A stretch of 54,387 bases of DNA from 1-14-0-10-45-29 sp041650255 (lineage in GTDB: Archaea; Micrarchaeota; Micrarchaeia; Anstonellales; Anstonellaceae). Positions 32,364 through 40,389 of the stretch are shown one piece after another. The notes beneath the pieces were generated by a model. The model was not told the DNA's origin. It did not search any database and saw only the letters and a program-made list of their open reading frames with translations. The stretch lies in the NCBI GenBank assembly GCA_041650255.1, contig JBAZLL010000008.1:1-54387 (forward strand). The letters run 5' to 3'. Position 1 is the first letter of the stretch, and each line of letters starts with the position of its first letter. The translations under genes were made by a program, and so were the position numbers.

Positions 32364-32515
32364 GCGTTCACAAAGATGCGGCAAATGTTCGCCCGCGTGG
32401 GGGGCTATCTGGATCAAAATCCAATACCGCGCTCGATGAAAAAATCGGGAGCATACTCAGCCGGGTAAAAACAAACAGCTTCAAGGATTTTGAGTACCAG
32501 ATAACGGAACTTTGA
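32360..32515 (+). CDS. possible 51-residue small protein
   Basis: ATG 32360 has a GAGGTG site (32349-32354) and overlaps the preceding stop in an ATGA junction, a common sign of coupled translation. The protein has a disordered Gly/Ser/Arg N-terminus and an amphipathic C-terminal half (Leu-Asp-Glu-Lys-Ile-Gly-Ser-Ile-Leu-Ser-Arg-Val-Lys-Thr). The same frame extends upstream to 32204 in basic sequence, so a longer form is possible. No family recognised. Confidence 0.45.
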   Translation: MSVHKDAANVRPRGGLSGSKSNTALDEKIGSILSRVKTNSFKDFEYQITEL

Positions 32516-32646
32516 TTTTTCTCTCTTTTATTTTTGATTTTCAAAGTTTAATTTTTCACCGGCCTATAAACCGTGTAATATCTTGTTGTTTTATATATGT
32601 CAAAAGGCGTAGTCTAATCATAACTTAGTTGTTAGTAGGTTTGAAA

Positions 32647-33879
32647 ATGGTGCAATTAATAGACGATATATTATCATTTCTCTCAACCCCTTTTAATTTC
32701 GGGTTAGTGTTAGTGCTTCTTCTTCTCGGGCTCAACGTATTCTTTTTCATGCCGTCCCCGCAAGGCTCATACAAGTATTCCGGAGAGGGGCAGGTTGCAA
32801 ACGCGACTTTGACAATAGATTTTTTCTTTCATCCGTCCTGCCCTCATTGCAAGGAGCAAATGGGTCTGAATGCAAAGCTTGCAAAAGAATATTCGCAAAT
32901 AGCGTTTGTTTATCATGACACATCAACGCAGGAGTCATTGGCCCTTTTGGAGCAAATGCACCAAAAATATAATGTGGATTCATCGTTGCGCGGAGCGGTT
33001 CCGGCGACATTTATCGGAAAGCAATATTACATCGGTTATGACAACGAGCAAAACAGCGGGCAGAAAATAAGACAGATGGTGGTGTCCGAGCTTGCAGGCT
33101 CAAATGTTTCCCAGCCTCAAAATCAAACACTCGATTCCCTTGAAATTAATCTCCCGATTGTCGGAACCATAAAGCCCGCACAATTTTCGCTTCTGGCATT
33201 GGCGGTAACTCTCGGGCTCATAGACGGATTCAATCCGTGCGCGATGTGGGTGCTTGTTTATCTTATCTCAATTGTTCTTGCAATGAAGGACCGCTCGCGC
33301 CTCTGGCTTATCGTGGGCTCTTTCGTGCTTGCGTCCGGTGTTCTCTATTTTCTTTTCATGACTGCGTGGCTCAACGCATTTTTATTCGTGGGATATTTCC
33401 GTCCGGTGACAATAATTGTCGGGCTGGTGGCATTGGGCGGAGGCATTCTCTCGGTAAAAGAATTTATGCAAAATCCAAATTCGCTTGAGTGCAAGGTGAC
33501 TGGTGTAGAAGACAAGAAAAAGACAATGAATTCCATTCAGTCTCTTGTGTCTGCTCCTCTCACATGGGCGACAATTTTCGGGGTAATCGTGCTTGCATTC
33601 TCAATAAATTCAATAGAATTTGTCTGCTCCGCGGCAATTCCTGCAATATTTACTCAAGTACTCGCACTCTCAAACCTGTCCGGGCTTGAATATTATTTCT
33701 ACATTTTGACATACACACTCTTTTTCATGTTTGACGATCTGATAATATTCGGCTTGGCGGCAATGGCGGTTTCATCAGACTTTGGGCAAAAATACGCCGG
33801 CTACTGCCACATAATCGGCGGAGTAATAATGCTCCTGCTTGGAATAATGCTTCTCTTTTTCCCAAACGTGCTTGCATAA
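32647..33879 (+). CDS. thioredoxin-like domain fused to a CcdA/DsbD-type membrane protein
   Basis: About 410 residues from ATG 32647, with AGGT upstream. One N-terminal membrane helix, then an extracytoplasmic thioredoxin/glutaredoxin-like domain with Cys-Pro-His-Cys (about residue 65) and the cis-Pro segment Ala-Val-Pro-Ala-Thr-Phe. Then six or so membrane helices of CcdA type, with paired Cys in Gly-Phe-Asn-Pro-Cys-Ala and Phe-Val-Cys-Ser-Ala-Ala-Ile-Pro. CcdA/DsbD proteins pass electrons across the membrane, and the fused domain would be the receiving thiol protein, supporting disulfide exchange on exported proteins such as the Cys-bearing pilin-like proteins. Confidence 0.87.
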   Translation: MVQLIDDILSFLSTPFNFGLVLVLLLLGLNVFFFMPSPQGSYKYSGEGQVANATLTIDFFFHPSCPHCKEQMGLNAKLAKEYSQIAFVYHDTSTQESLALLEQMHQKYNVDSSLRGAVPATFIGKQYYIGYDNEQNSGQKIRQMVVSELAGSNVSQPQNQTLDSLEINLPIVGTIKPAQFSLLALAVTLGLIDGFNPCAMWVLVYLISIVLAMKDRSRLWLIVGSFVLASGVLYFLFMTAWLNAFLFVGYFRPVTIIVGLVALGGGILSVKEFMQNPNSLECKVTGVEDKKKTMNSIQSLVSAPLTWATIFGVIVLAFSINSIEFVCSAAIPAIFTQVLALSNLSGLEYYFYILTYTLFFMFDDLIIFGLAAMAVSSDFGQKYAGYCHIIGGVIMLLLGIMLLFFPNVLA

Positions 33880-33939
33880 AAATAATTTTTATATTTGCCG
33901 AATACCTTTTATTTTCCTTCAAACAGTAGTTGTATTCTT

Positions 33940-34764
33940 ATGTCTGATTTAACAACTTCAAAGGTAAAAAAATTCTACGAGGAACATCCCTATCCAAACC
34001 AGATTGTTCTCTCAAAAGAAAGCCTTTTTGAAAAAAAGCACACAAGCGTAATGAAGCACATTCTCTCATGCGCAAATCTTTGTCCAAACGATTTGAAGGG
34101 CTTATCTGTATTGGATGCCGGTTGCGGCACAGGGGAAAAATCTGCGTACATGGCTCTAATGGGTGCAGAAGTGGACGCATTTGACATTTCAAAAACCTCA
34201 ATAGAAATCGCGAATAAGAACGCAAAACTCCTGAAAATAAATGTAAATTATTTTCAATCCGATTTTGCCAAATTCAATTCAGATAAAAAATACGACTTGA
34301 TAATTGCAATCGGCACATTGCATCATACTTACGCCCCAAAAGAAAATTTCTATCGCATAGCATCCCATTTAAAGGAAAATGGAAAAATCGTGGTCGGGCT
34401 TTACAATGTTTATGGCAGGCTGGCGTGCAGGGTGCACAGAAAGCTCTTGCAATTCGGCGCAAAAAATCCATCTCAAATAATACGCACTCTCAAATTAGCC
34501 GACGAAAAAAACAAGGTCAGATTTGCCGCAGTTGCAGACAGGTTTGCCTCACCTCATGAGTCTTATCATTGCATTCAAGAGGTTCTAAATTGGTTTGAAA
34601 AAGCAGGCGTTCATGCAATCGCCTCATACCCAAAAACCGATTTGCAAAACCGGCTCTCAATACACACAAGCCAGTTCGGCTGGCTGTTTTCACAAACCGG
34701 ATTTTTTTTCATGGGCGGAGAAAAGCAATCTTTCACTGCTAAAAACCGCAAAAAAGGCATGTAA
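33940..34764 (+). CDS. class I SAM-dependent methyltransferase
   Basis: About 274 residues from ATG 33940; an in-frame ATG at 33895 would overlap the promoter (TTTTATTTT at about 33906-33915). SAM-binding motif Val-Leu-Asp-Ala-Gly-Cys-Gly-Thr-Gly-Glu, the acidic strand end Val-Asp-Ala-Phe-Asp-Ile-Ser, then Asp-Leu-Ile-Ile-Ala-Ile-Gly-Thr-Leu-His-His-Thr. The start Phe-Tyr-Glu-Glu-His-Pro-Tyr-Pro-Asn is typical of a subgroup of small-molecule or protein methyltransferases; the substrate cannot be told from sequence. Confidence 0.85.
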   Translation: MSDLTTSKVKKFYEEHPYPNQIVLSKESLFEKKHTSVMKHILSCANLCPNDLKGLSVLDAGCGTGEKSAYMALMGAEVDAFDISKTSIEIANKNAKLLKINVNYFQSDFAKFNSDKKYDLIIAIGTLHHTYAPKENFYRIASHLKENGKIVVGLYNVYGRLACRVHRKLLQFGAKNPSQIIRTLKLADEKNKVRFAAVADRFASPHESYHCIQEVLNWFEKAGVHAIASYPKTDLQNRLSIHTSQFGWLFSQTGFFFMGGEKQSFTAKNRKKGM

Positions 34765-34810
34765 TCAACAAAACCACAATTTATATATTTTGCACCACAC
34801 ATATATCTCT

Positions 34811-37558
34811 ATGAATGTCAAAGCATTAGTCTCATTGCTGCTCGCGCTTAGCATAAATAATGCCTTGCCAAATGGCACAATATTTGCGCAGGCAAAGCAA
34901 AAATCGGATGCCCAAAAGTCGGCATATTCAAGTTTGCAAAATCAATCCTCATCTGCCAAAAGCATTCTCTTAAGGCAGGCTCCATCCAAAAAGGGGCAGG
35001 CAAGCGAGCAAAACGGCGAGCAAAAAACTTCGGACCCATATCTTCGCCTTCTTCTTTACCGACAACAAAATCTGAGCAACTCGTCTTCGTGGCCGGTTCT
35101 TATAAACGGCGGAAAAAACGCTTTTGAAACATTTTTTGCAATGGATGAGGAACTGCTAATCATTCCTCCAAGAGCAACCGAGAAAAAAGAGCGCACAATC
35201 CGGCTGTTTATGCAAAACATTCCGGTTGCATACGAATCAAAAGCCGAGCTTAACGGCGTGTATTCTGCCGAGTCATGGTCAATTCGTTTTCTCCCGCTTG
35301 CGGGTCAGCGGCAAATTCAGAGGCGCTACCGCCCAAGCACGCAAAGCAAGGAGGAAATCATTCAAAATATGTACTCTTTCGGCAAACTTGCTTTTTCGCG
35401 CGTATTGGAGCCCGCTATAAAAAGCGCACTTTTGATATTGCCCGGAGCAGAATCAAAAATAGATTTTAGTGGTATGTGCTCCGAGCTCGCAAACGGGCTT
35501 GATGCTTTGGAAGGACAGCCAACGCTTGCGCCAGCCGCCAAAACACTTGCGCGCAAAGTCGTATCCGATTACGGGTTCAATGAAGAAATAACCAATGCAA
35601 TTTGCAAAAGCTATGACAAATATATCGACAACATGAAAATAGTCGGCACCGCAACAAACACTGGTCTGCCAAATGTTTATCGCCGCGCCAACAACTTAAT
35701 TCTGGCGGACTCCATAGCGGGATTCAGCTCTGATATTCTGGGAATAAAACATACTCAAGCCCGCCTCTATCTTGATGAGACTTCCAACCCGTCTGAGCTT
35801 GCAGTACAGCTTGAGCTTCTCTCATCTGAAATCGTGCGCTTGAGCAAAAACCATAATCATCCGTACGCTCTCAAACTGCAAAAAATTTCTCAAGATTTCA
35901 AATCAAACACTGCTCAGGCATTCATCGCCCTCTCGCAAGTCCAGCAGGAAATCACGCACCAAGATGACGATGTCCTCAACGCTCTTGACATCTTTCACGC
36001 GTACACACTTCAAATTCCAGATTACAATCTTTTCGTGCAGTCAGTCGTCTGGCCGGACCGCGTACTCGAATCACAGAAGTATTCTTTTGGCTCCAAGAGC
36101 CAGCTTCAAATTGATTATCCAATAGACTACTATATCAGCGAATTTGGCATGGACAATCTGCCAGATCCGCTAATCTCGCAAAACGAGCTTTACAAACGTC
36201 TCAAGCTCGCACAGGACGAGGATGTTTGCTCCTCCTCACTAGAAAGGAAAGTCTATTTGCCTTCGGTGGCAAAAGCATATCCGATTTCAATATGGCATAC
36301 AAAATTCACCGAGCCATCTGACACCTCCAAATGGGAAAAATTCGAGCTGGGCTTAAACGCGACTTTCAACGTGCTTAGTTCTGCGGAGCCCGCGCAAATC
36401 GCGTCAATCAACGGCATGGTAAAGATTGGAGGCAGAAGTCGCATTCGCATTTCTGATACTTCCCAAGTTGTGAAATCTTATGCGCAGGTTCCTCCCGCTC
36501 CATCAGCCCCGCCGAAAGTGGATTTTTTGCAAATCGCATCGGTTGAGAAAAAGCCATTCCCAAGTTTTTTTGATTCTCCAGATTTCTCGCTTGCATTTTC
36601 CCCCAAAACCTATAATTCAAAACTCGGCACGACTGATACGCTTTTTGTAAATCCATCCGGGCTGGCTCCCGGAGCGGTGAAAAACCTGGTTGAGAGCGCA
36701 AGAAGATGCGGAATCGGGCTCGCATTTTCTGACAATGAAAACCGTTTGCGCATAGTTGCGGGTTATTCGCCCGGAGCACTCCTGTCCTACACCGGGCTTG
36801 TGCAAACCGCCCGAGGCTCATTCACAATACTTGCGGATGCAATGAAGCGAATACCACTCGTATCCTCGGATACCTCTATTTATTCTCTTAATTTAAACGG
36901 CGGTGTAGGGTGCCTCCTACCGGCAACCTTGCGTGCAAGCATAATCGAAAACGAGAATTTCACAACGGCAACTATTGTAAATTCCTCCGATTTGTTCTCA
37001 GCAAGCCATCTTCTCTGGTTCTTGGACGCGGATTTGAAAATGGTGAGAGTAGCATCAGATAGCTCATTTCGAGTCATATTCACAACAAGCGCGGCGGCGG
37101 ACAATTGGATGGAGGCAAGCGGGCAGGATGCAAGCATAACTTATGGTTTTTCCACTTGCGCATGGTTGGAGCCAATACAGCAAATCCGGTTCGAAAATCT
37201 TTCTTGGACTCCAAACGGGGGAGTAGTTTATTCTTATTCATTGGGGCAATTTTTGCAGTTGTGTATGCAAAATCGTTTCGTGCTTGAGGGAACGAACGAG
37301 TTCTCTGTTCTGCTTGAGAATGGCTGGAGGCATTCCAATTTATCTCTCAAGTCTTTCGGGTCCTGGTACAAGCACGGACACAATTTGAATCCGTACATGG
37401 ATATAACCGCCAAATACTCAAAATCGGAAAGTTTTGATATTGCATTGCAGGTTTCTTGGGATAAGCTTTCGGGTTTTATGCAGTCAAACAAAAGCTTTGA
37501 TTTATATCGCGCTTCCCTTCACATGATGTTTCGCGTTCACATTGAAAATCTCTGGTAG
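34811..37558 (+). CDS. large exported protein of unknown function (915 aa)
   Basis: Start ATG 34811 follows TTTATATA (about 34782-34789) at leaderless spacing; the frame upstream to 34595 overlaps the methyltransferase gene and was dropped. A probable signal peptide (Leu-Val-Ser-Leu-Leu-Leu-Ala-Leu-Ser-Ile) is followed by a Gln/Ser/Lys-rich segment. Most of the chain is mixed alpha/beta with no domain I recognise. The last ~100 residues show alternating polar/hydrophobic strands, ending Leu-His-Met-Met-Phe-Arg-Val-His-Ile-Glu-Asn-Leu-Trp, a pattern resembling a terminal beta-barrel strand, though such barrels are not expected in a single-membrane archaeon. It is the longest unassigned protein in the window and stands alone. 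Confidence 0.8.
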   Translation: MNVKALVSLLLALSINNALPNGTIFAQAKQKSDAQKSAYSSLQNQSSSAKSILLRQAPSKKGQASEQNGEQKTSDPYLRLLLYRQQNLSNSSSWPVLINGGKNAFETFFAMDEELLIIPPRATEKKERTIRLFMQNIPVAYESKAELNGVYSAESWSIRFLPLAGQRQIQRRYRPSTQSKEEIIQNMYSFGKLAFSRVLEPAIKSALLILPGAESKIDFSGMCSELANGLDALEGQPTLAPAAKTLARKVVSDYGFNEEITNAICKSYDKYIDNMKIVGTATNTGLPNVYRRANNLILADSIAGFSSDILGIKHTQARLYLDETSNPSELAVQLELLSSEIVRLSKNHNHPYALKLQKISQDFKSNTAQAFIALSQVQQEITHQDDDVLNALDIFHAYTLQIPDYNLFVQSVVWPDRVLESQKYSFGSKSQLQIDYPIDYYISEFGMDNLPDPLISQNELYKRLKLAQDEDVCSSSLERKVYLPSVAKAYPISIWHTKFTEPSDTSKWEKFELGLNATFNVLSSAEPAQIASINGMVKIGGRSRIRISDTSQVVKSYAQVPPAPSAPPKVDFLQIASVEKKPFPSFFDSPDFSLAFSPKTYNSKLGTTDTLFVNPSGLAPGAVKNLVESARRCGIGLAFSDNENRLRIVAGYSPGALLSYTGLVQTARGSFTILADAMKRIPLVSSDTSIYSLNLNGGVGCLLPATLRASIIENENFTTATIVNSSDLFSASHLLWFLDADLKMVRVASDSSFRVIFTTSAAADNWMEASGQDASITYGFSTCAWLEPIQQIRFENLSWTPNGGVVYSYSLGQFLQLCMQNRFVLEGTNEFSVLLENGWRHSNLSLKSFGSWYKHGHNLNPYMDITAKYSKSESFDIALQVSWDKLSGFMQSNKSFDLYRASLHMMFRVHIENLW

Positions 37559-37627
37559 GCAAACAGAATTTTTCAACGGCAAAAGAAGTGCTTTTTTAAT
37601 TCCTTCATGCCAAAACAAATTATCAAA

Positions 37628-37700
37628 GGGGCTGTGTGCTAACCTGGTATGCTCCCGCGTTCGGGACGCGGAGGTCTGAGTTCAAATCTCAGCAGCCCCA
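37628..37700 (+). tRNA. tRNA-Pro (anticodon CGG)
   Basis: Acceptor GGGGCTG pairs with CAGCCCC, discriminator A at 37700. Anticodon stem CCGCG/CGCGG with loop TTCGGGA gives anticodon CGG. T-arm CTGAG/CTCAG with loop TTCAAAT. No intron. CCA is not encoded; the next bases are AGG. Confidence 0.95.
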
Positions 37701-37705
37701 AGGCC

Positions 37706-37738
37706 TTTTTCTTTTCTCTTGCTAAGAGAAAAGAAAAA
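37706..37738 (+). terminator. perfect 15-bp pyrimidine/purine hairpin after tRNA-Pro
   Basis: A 15-base T/C arm (37706-37720) pairs perfectly with the A/G arm (37724-37738) around loop GCT, starting 5 bases after the tRNA. Its T-rich first arm could stop transcription. The remaining spacer to the MFS gene (to 37898) contains another purine run and no gene. Similar elements lie in and after tRNA-Arg. Confidence 0.55.
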
Positions 37739-37898
37739 CCCCTGGGAAAAAGAAAAGAGAACTGGTAAATGTCTTGGCTCATTTTCTGTTTCGGTTGTAC
37801 TAAATGCGCTTACTTTGAGAATGATAAAATTGGAATAACTGATTTGTGTTTATGCTTCTAAACTGCGCTCTCTCTATTTTTATTCAAATCAAAAAGCA

Positions 37899-39086
37899 TT
37901 ATTCTTTTGCATAAACAATCATTCCCACTCCTGCAACTGCGGCAATCGCCGCCGCAACTGCAAACGCGGGAACGGCTCCAAACACAGCCCATAGCGCTCC
38001 GAATATCACACTTGCGGGAAGATAAACTGCCCCGACCGCCGTATTATATGCGCCGAGCGCAATTCCTCTTTCCTTATCTCCTGTAATGTCTGAAATGTAT
38101 GCCTTGCTAACCGATTCATCCGCCGCAACAAATATCGCATAAATTGCAAAAAGCAGTACAACATCCCAAAACGAGGAAGCAAATGCAAATCCAATAACTA
38201 TGAGCCCATAAAGAAAGAACGAGCCGATTATCACATTTCTTTTTCCTATCTTATCCGAAAGCTGTCCTATCGGCACCGAAAATATCACATACACTATATT
38301 GTAGAAAATATATATCAGAAGAATATTCTGCATATCTATTCCTATCTCGTTTGCGCGCAATATGAGAAATGCAAATGAAAAATAAGCAAGAGAAAACAGG
38401 CAGGAAATTCCAAGAAATCTTTTGTAGCCGGATGACAAAAGCCGCAACGATTCCCAAAAGTTCGGGCGTTTTGAAATATCCTCTTTCGCAATTGCCTTCA
38501 CTTTCGGCTCTTTTACAAAAAGCCAAAACACAAGCACCGAAAGAAATGCGGGTATGAGTGCATAATAAAAAATTGTTTTATATGCTCCTTCTCCGCTTCC
38601 AAGCGCCCCCAGTATCAAATATGCAATTGCAGGTCCGATTATCGCGCCCATTGTATCCATTGCCCGATGCAAGCCGAATGCCTTTCCCCTCACGCTCTTG
38701 TCGGACGATGCGGCAATTATCGCATCTCTCGGGGCGGTTCTAATGCTTTTTCCTACCCTCTCCACACCCCGAAATACAAGAAACACGGGCCAGGTGTTTG
38801 CAAGCGCAATTCCAAGCTTTGAAACGGAAGAAAGCCCATAGCCTGCAAATACAAATTTTTTGCGGTTGCCGGATTTATCCGAAAAATATCCAACGAATAT
38901 ATCAAGAAGCGAGGAGGCGCTGTCGGCAATTCCTTCAATAAGCCCGACTATTTCCTTACCCACCCCCAAAACGGTTGTAAGAAAAATAGGAATGATTGGC
39001 AAAATCATCTCAGACGAAACATCCGTGAAAAAGCTTACTATGCCAAGAACGACTACGTTTTTTTGTATGCCTGATAGCAAACCCAT
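37899..39086 (-). CDS. major facilitator superfamily transporter
   Basis: 395 residues with 11-12 predicted membrane helices. After helix 2 comes Gly-Tyr-Phe-Ser-Asp-Lys-Ser-Gly-Asn-Arg-Lys-Lys, and in the second half Gly-Gln-Leu-Ser-Asp-Lys-Ile-Gly-Lys-Arg, the MFS loop motif (Gly-x-x-x-Asp-x-x-Gly-Arg-Lys) in both halves. The conserved Arg-Gly-Val-Glu-Arg-Val-Gly-Lys-Ser-Ile-Arg-Thr-Ala-Pro-Arg-Asp marks a subgroup of putative drug or metabolite exporters. Substrate unknown. GTATAATAG (about 39108-39116) is the likely promoter. Confidence 0.9.
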   Translation of the reverse strand: MGLLSGIQKNVVVLGIVSFFTDVSSEMILPIIPIFLTTVLGVGKEIVGLIEGIADSASSLLDIFVGYFSDKSGNRKKFVFAGYGLSSVSKLGIALANTWPVFLVFRGVERVGKSIRTAPRDAIIAASSDKSVRGKAFGLHRAMDTMGAIIGPAIAYLILGALGSGEGAYKTIFYYALIPAFLSVLVFWLFVKEPKVKAIAKEDISKRPNFWESLRLLSSGYKRFLGISCLFSLAYFSFAFLILRANEIGIDMQNILLIYIFYNIVYVIFSVPIGQLSDKIGKRNVIIGSFFLYGLIVIGFAFASSFWDVVLLFAIYAIFVAADESVSKAYISDITGDKERGIALGAYNTAVGAVYLPASVIFGALWAVFGAVPAFAVAAAIAAVAGVGMIVYAKE

Positions 39087-39230
39087 AAGTAGCTCATGCG
39101 CTTATCGCTATTATACCTTTTGGCCGATAGCTTACAAAAATCACTTTTGCTCCTAAAGGTGAGGTTTGCTCCCAAATTCAACTAAACAAAAACTCGATGT
39201 ATTATTTCCTTTTGCTTGTTCTTCGCATTT

Positions 39231-39473
39231 TGAAAGGCATTTTTGTATTTCCAGCTTAACCAAGACGAGTTTTACTAGTACTATTACAAGCATTCTAATG
39301 TCGAAAGCACAAACAACTTGGTAAATGCAAAGTTCGAGGATAAGGTGAAAAGTAAGAACAAGGCGGCGCAGGAAAATGAATTGCCATGCAAGTTCATGGT
39401 GCATAATATCATCGTGCTGATACTCGTGAGCTTTGAATTGGAGAGAGGGGGGGTTGACTTCAAAACGGAGTAA
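39231..39473 (+). pseudogene. C-terminal remnant of a DDE transposase
   Basis: Read in one frame (39231 onward) the DNA encodes Lys-Ala-Phe-Leu-Tyr-Phe-Gln-Leu-Asn-Gln-Asp-Glu-Phe-Tyr, stop, Tyr-Tyr-Lys-His-Ser-Asn-Val-Glu-Ser-Thr, Asn-Lys-Ala-Ala-Gln-Glu-Asn-Glu-Leu-Pro-Cys-Lys-Phe-Met-Val-His-Asn-Ile-Ile-Val-Leu-Ile, up to TAA at 39471. That is the familiar end of IS4/IS5-type archaeal transposases (His/Lys-Arg-Ser-Asn-Val-Glu-Ser, Asn-Glu-x-Leu-Cys-Lys, His-Asn-Ile-x-Val-Leu). Stops at 39231 and 39276 sit where Trp codons could have been. The catalytic part is missing, so it is a decayed insertion sequence in the 480-base gap after the MFS gene. Confidence 0.7.
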
Positions 39474-39565
39474 ATGGGTTTAAAAGGAACGACACGACGA
39501 AGAACAGAGGTTAGAAAACAATATCCGAACGCTTAAATACTCTTCCAACGAAATTGACAACGGAG

Positions 39566-39787
39566 ATGAGTATGGTAGTCAAGATCATAGATATAGACCT
39601 CACCGAAGACGTGCAAGAATTCATTAAGGTCAATGCTGATGTTACTTGTAGTGATTTGTTAAAAAAAGTGATTTCTGATGCTCCAAAAGGGGAACTACTT
39701 AAGGTGAGTAAGGAGATAGGTTCATTCACCAAGATAATTTCGGTAGAAATTGTTACCGAGGAACTACTTGCTAAAGAACTTCAGTGA
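39566..39787 (+). CDS. small unknown protein, first of an overlapping pair (73 aa)
   Basis: ATG 39566 lies about 31 bases after CTTAAATAC (39531-39539); GGAG at 39562-39565 would instead suit ATG 39572. The protein is acidic/amphipathic: Val-Val-Lys-Ile-Ile-Asp-Ile-Asp-Leu-Thr-Glu-Asp-Val-Gln-Glu-Phe, then Val-Thr-Cys-Ser-Asp-Leu-Leu-Lys-Lys-Val-Ile. No family recognised. It overlaps the next gene by 38 bases in another frame and is adjacent to a transposase remnant, so the pair looks like a mobile accessory cassette. Confidence 0.55.
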   Translation: MSMVVKIIDIDLTEDVQEFIKVNADVTCSDLLKKVISDAPKGELLKVSKEIGSFTKIISVEIVTEELLAKELQ

Positions 39788-40310
39788 TTCTGTGGTGCGG
39801 ACTAAATATACTTCGCGTATTCTGTGTGATAAATATTTTACTGACTGGCTTTTGGCATCCGAGCCGACCATCAAGCTGAGTTCTTTCAAGAAGTTGATGT
39901 TCATAAAAAGCAGTTCAGCTGAACATAAAGGAACTCATAATATAATGCTTGATTTTGACGTTAAAGAGTTGTTGAGTAAGAAAGCCATGAACGAAAATTA
40001 TCTACGTGCATCATTCAAAGAGGAAACCTATATTCATGATTCTGTAAAAGAAGTTCTCCCCCCAGAAGCTCACCCAGATGACGAATTTTGTAATCGGATA
40101 TTTTACGCCATTTGGCTAGCGAATAAAACGCCCTATAGTTGCCATATTTTCACTTCGCCCGAGCAAAAAGAAATTTATGACAAAAACCAGCATCTTAAAG
40201 GTTTAACAAGCGTGCGAGTTAAAACTGGTGCAGAAGCATTAGACAAAATAGATGAATTTTGGAAGACATACACTCTGGATAAAGCAAGATATGCGTTTCA
40301 AAATCTTTAA
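39750..40310 (+). CDS. unknown protein, second of the overlapping pair (up to 186 aa)
   Basis: The frame opens with TTG 39750; alternative starts are TTG 39765 or GTG 39789/39792, all within or just after the end of the preceding gene. Visible features: Lys-Tyr-Phe-Thr-Asp-Trp-Leu, His-Asn-Ile-Met-Leu-Asp-Phe-Asp-Val, Pro-Asp-Asp-Glu-Phe-Cys-Asn-Arg-Ile-Phe-Tyr-Ala, Ser-Cys-His-Ile-Phe-Thr-Ser-Pro-Glu-Gln-Lys. The Asp and Glu groups could form a metal site (some PIN-like or nuclease proteins look similar), but this is a guess. The overlap resembles toxin-antitoxin or defence pairs. About 80 bases further lies the convergent nuclease gene. Confidence 0.55.
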   Translation: MLPRNYLLKNFSDSVVRTKYTSRILCDKYFTDWLLASEPTIKLSSFKKLMFIKSSSAEHKGTHNIMLDFDVKELLSKKAMNENYLRASFKEETYIHDSVKEVLPPEAHPDDEFCNRIFYAIWLANKTPYSCHIFTSPEQKEIYDKNQHLKGLTSVRVKTGAEALDKIDEFWKTYTLDKARYAFQNL

Positions 40311-40389
40311 TCCACTCCTGTCTGTCATAAGTCTGTAGTAAGAGGCGGTTTTAACAGCAAAGCTGGCTGAGTTTGAAATTTTAAATTTT

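Noticed and set aside
34595..34810. N-terminal extension of the 915-residue protein
   Set aside because: It overlaps the methyltransferase gene in another frame; TATA and signal peptide support ATG 34811.
37780..37870. Box C/D guide RNA after tRNA-Pro
   Set aside because: An ATGATAA and a CTGA occur, but the boxes are imperfect, spacing is wrong and no second box pair exists.
39153..39404. Reverse-strand 83-residue ORF
   Set aside because: It is the complement of the transposase remnant, whose forward-strand reading gives a recognisable family end.
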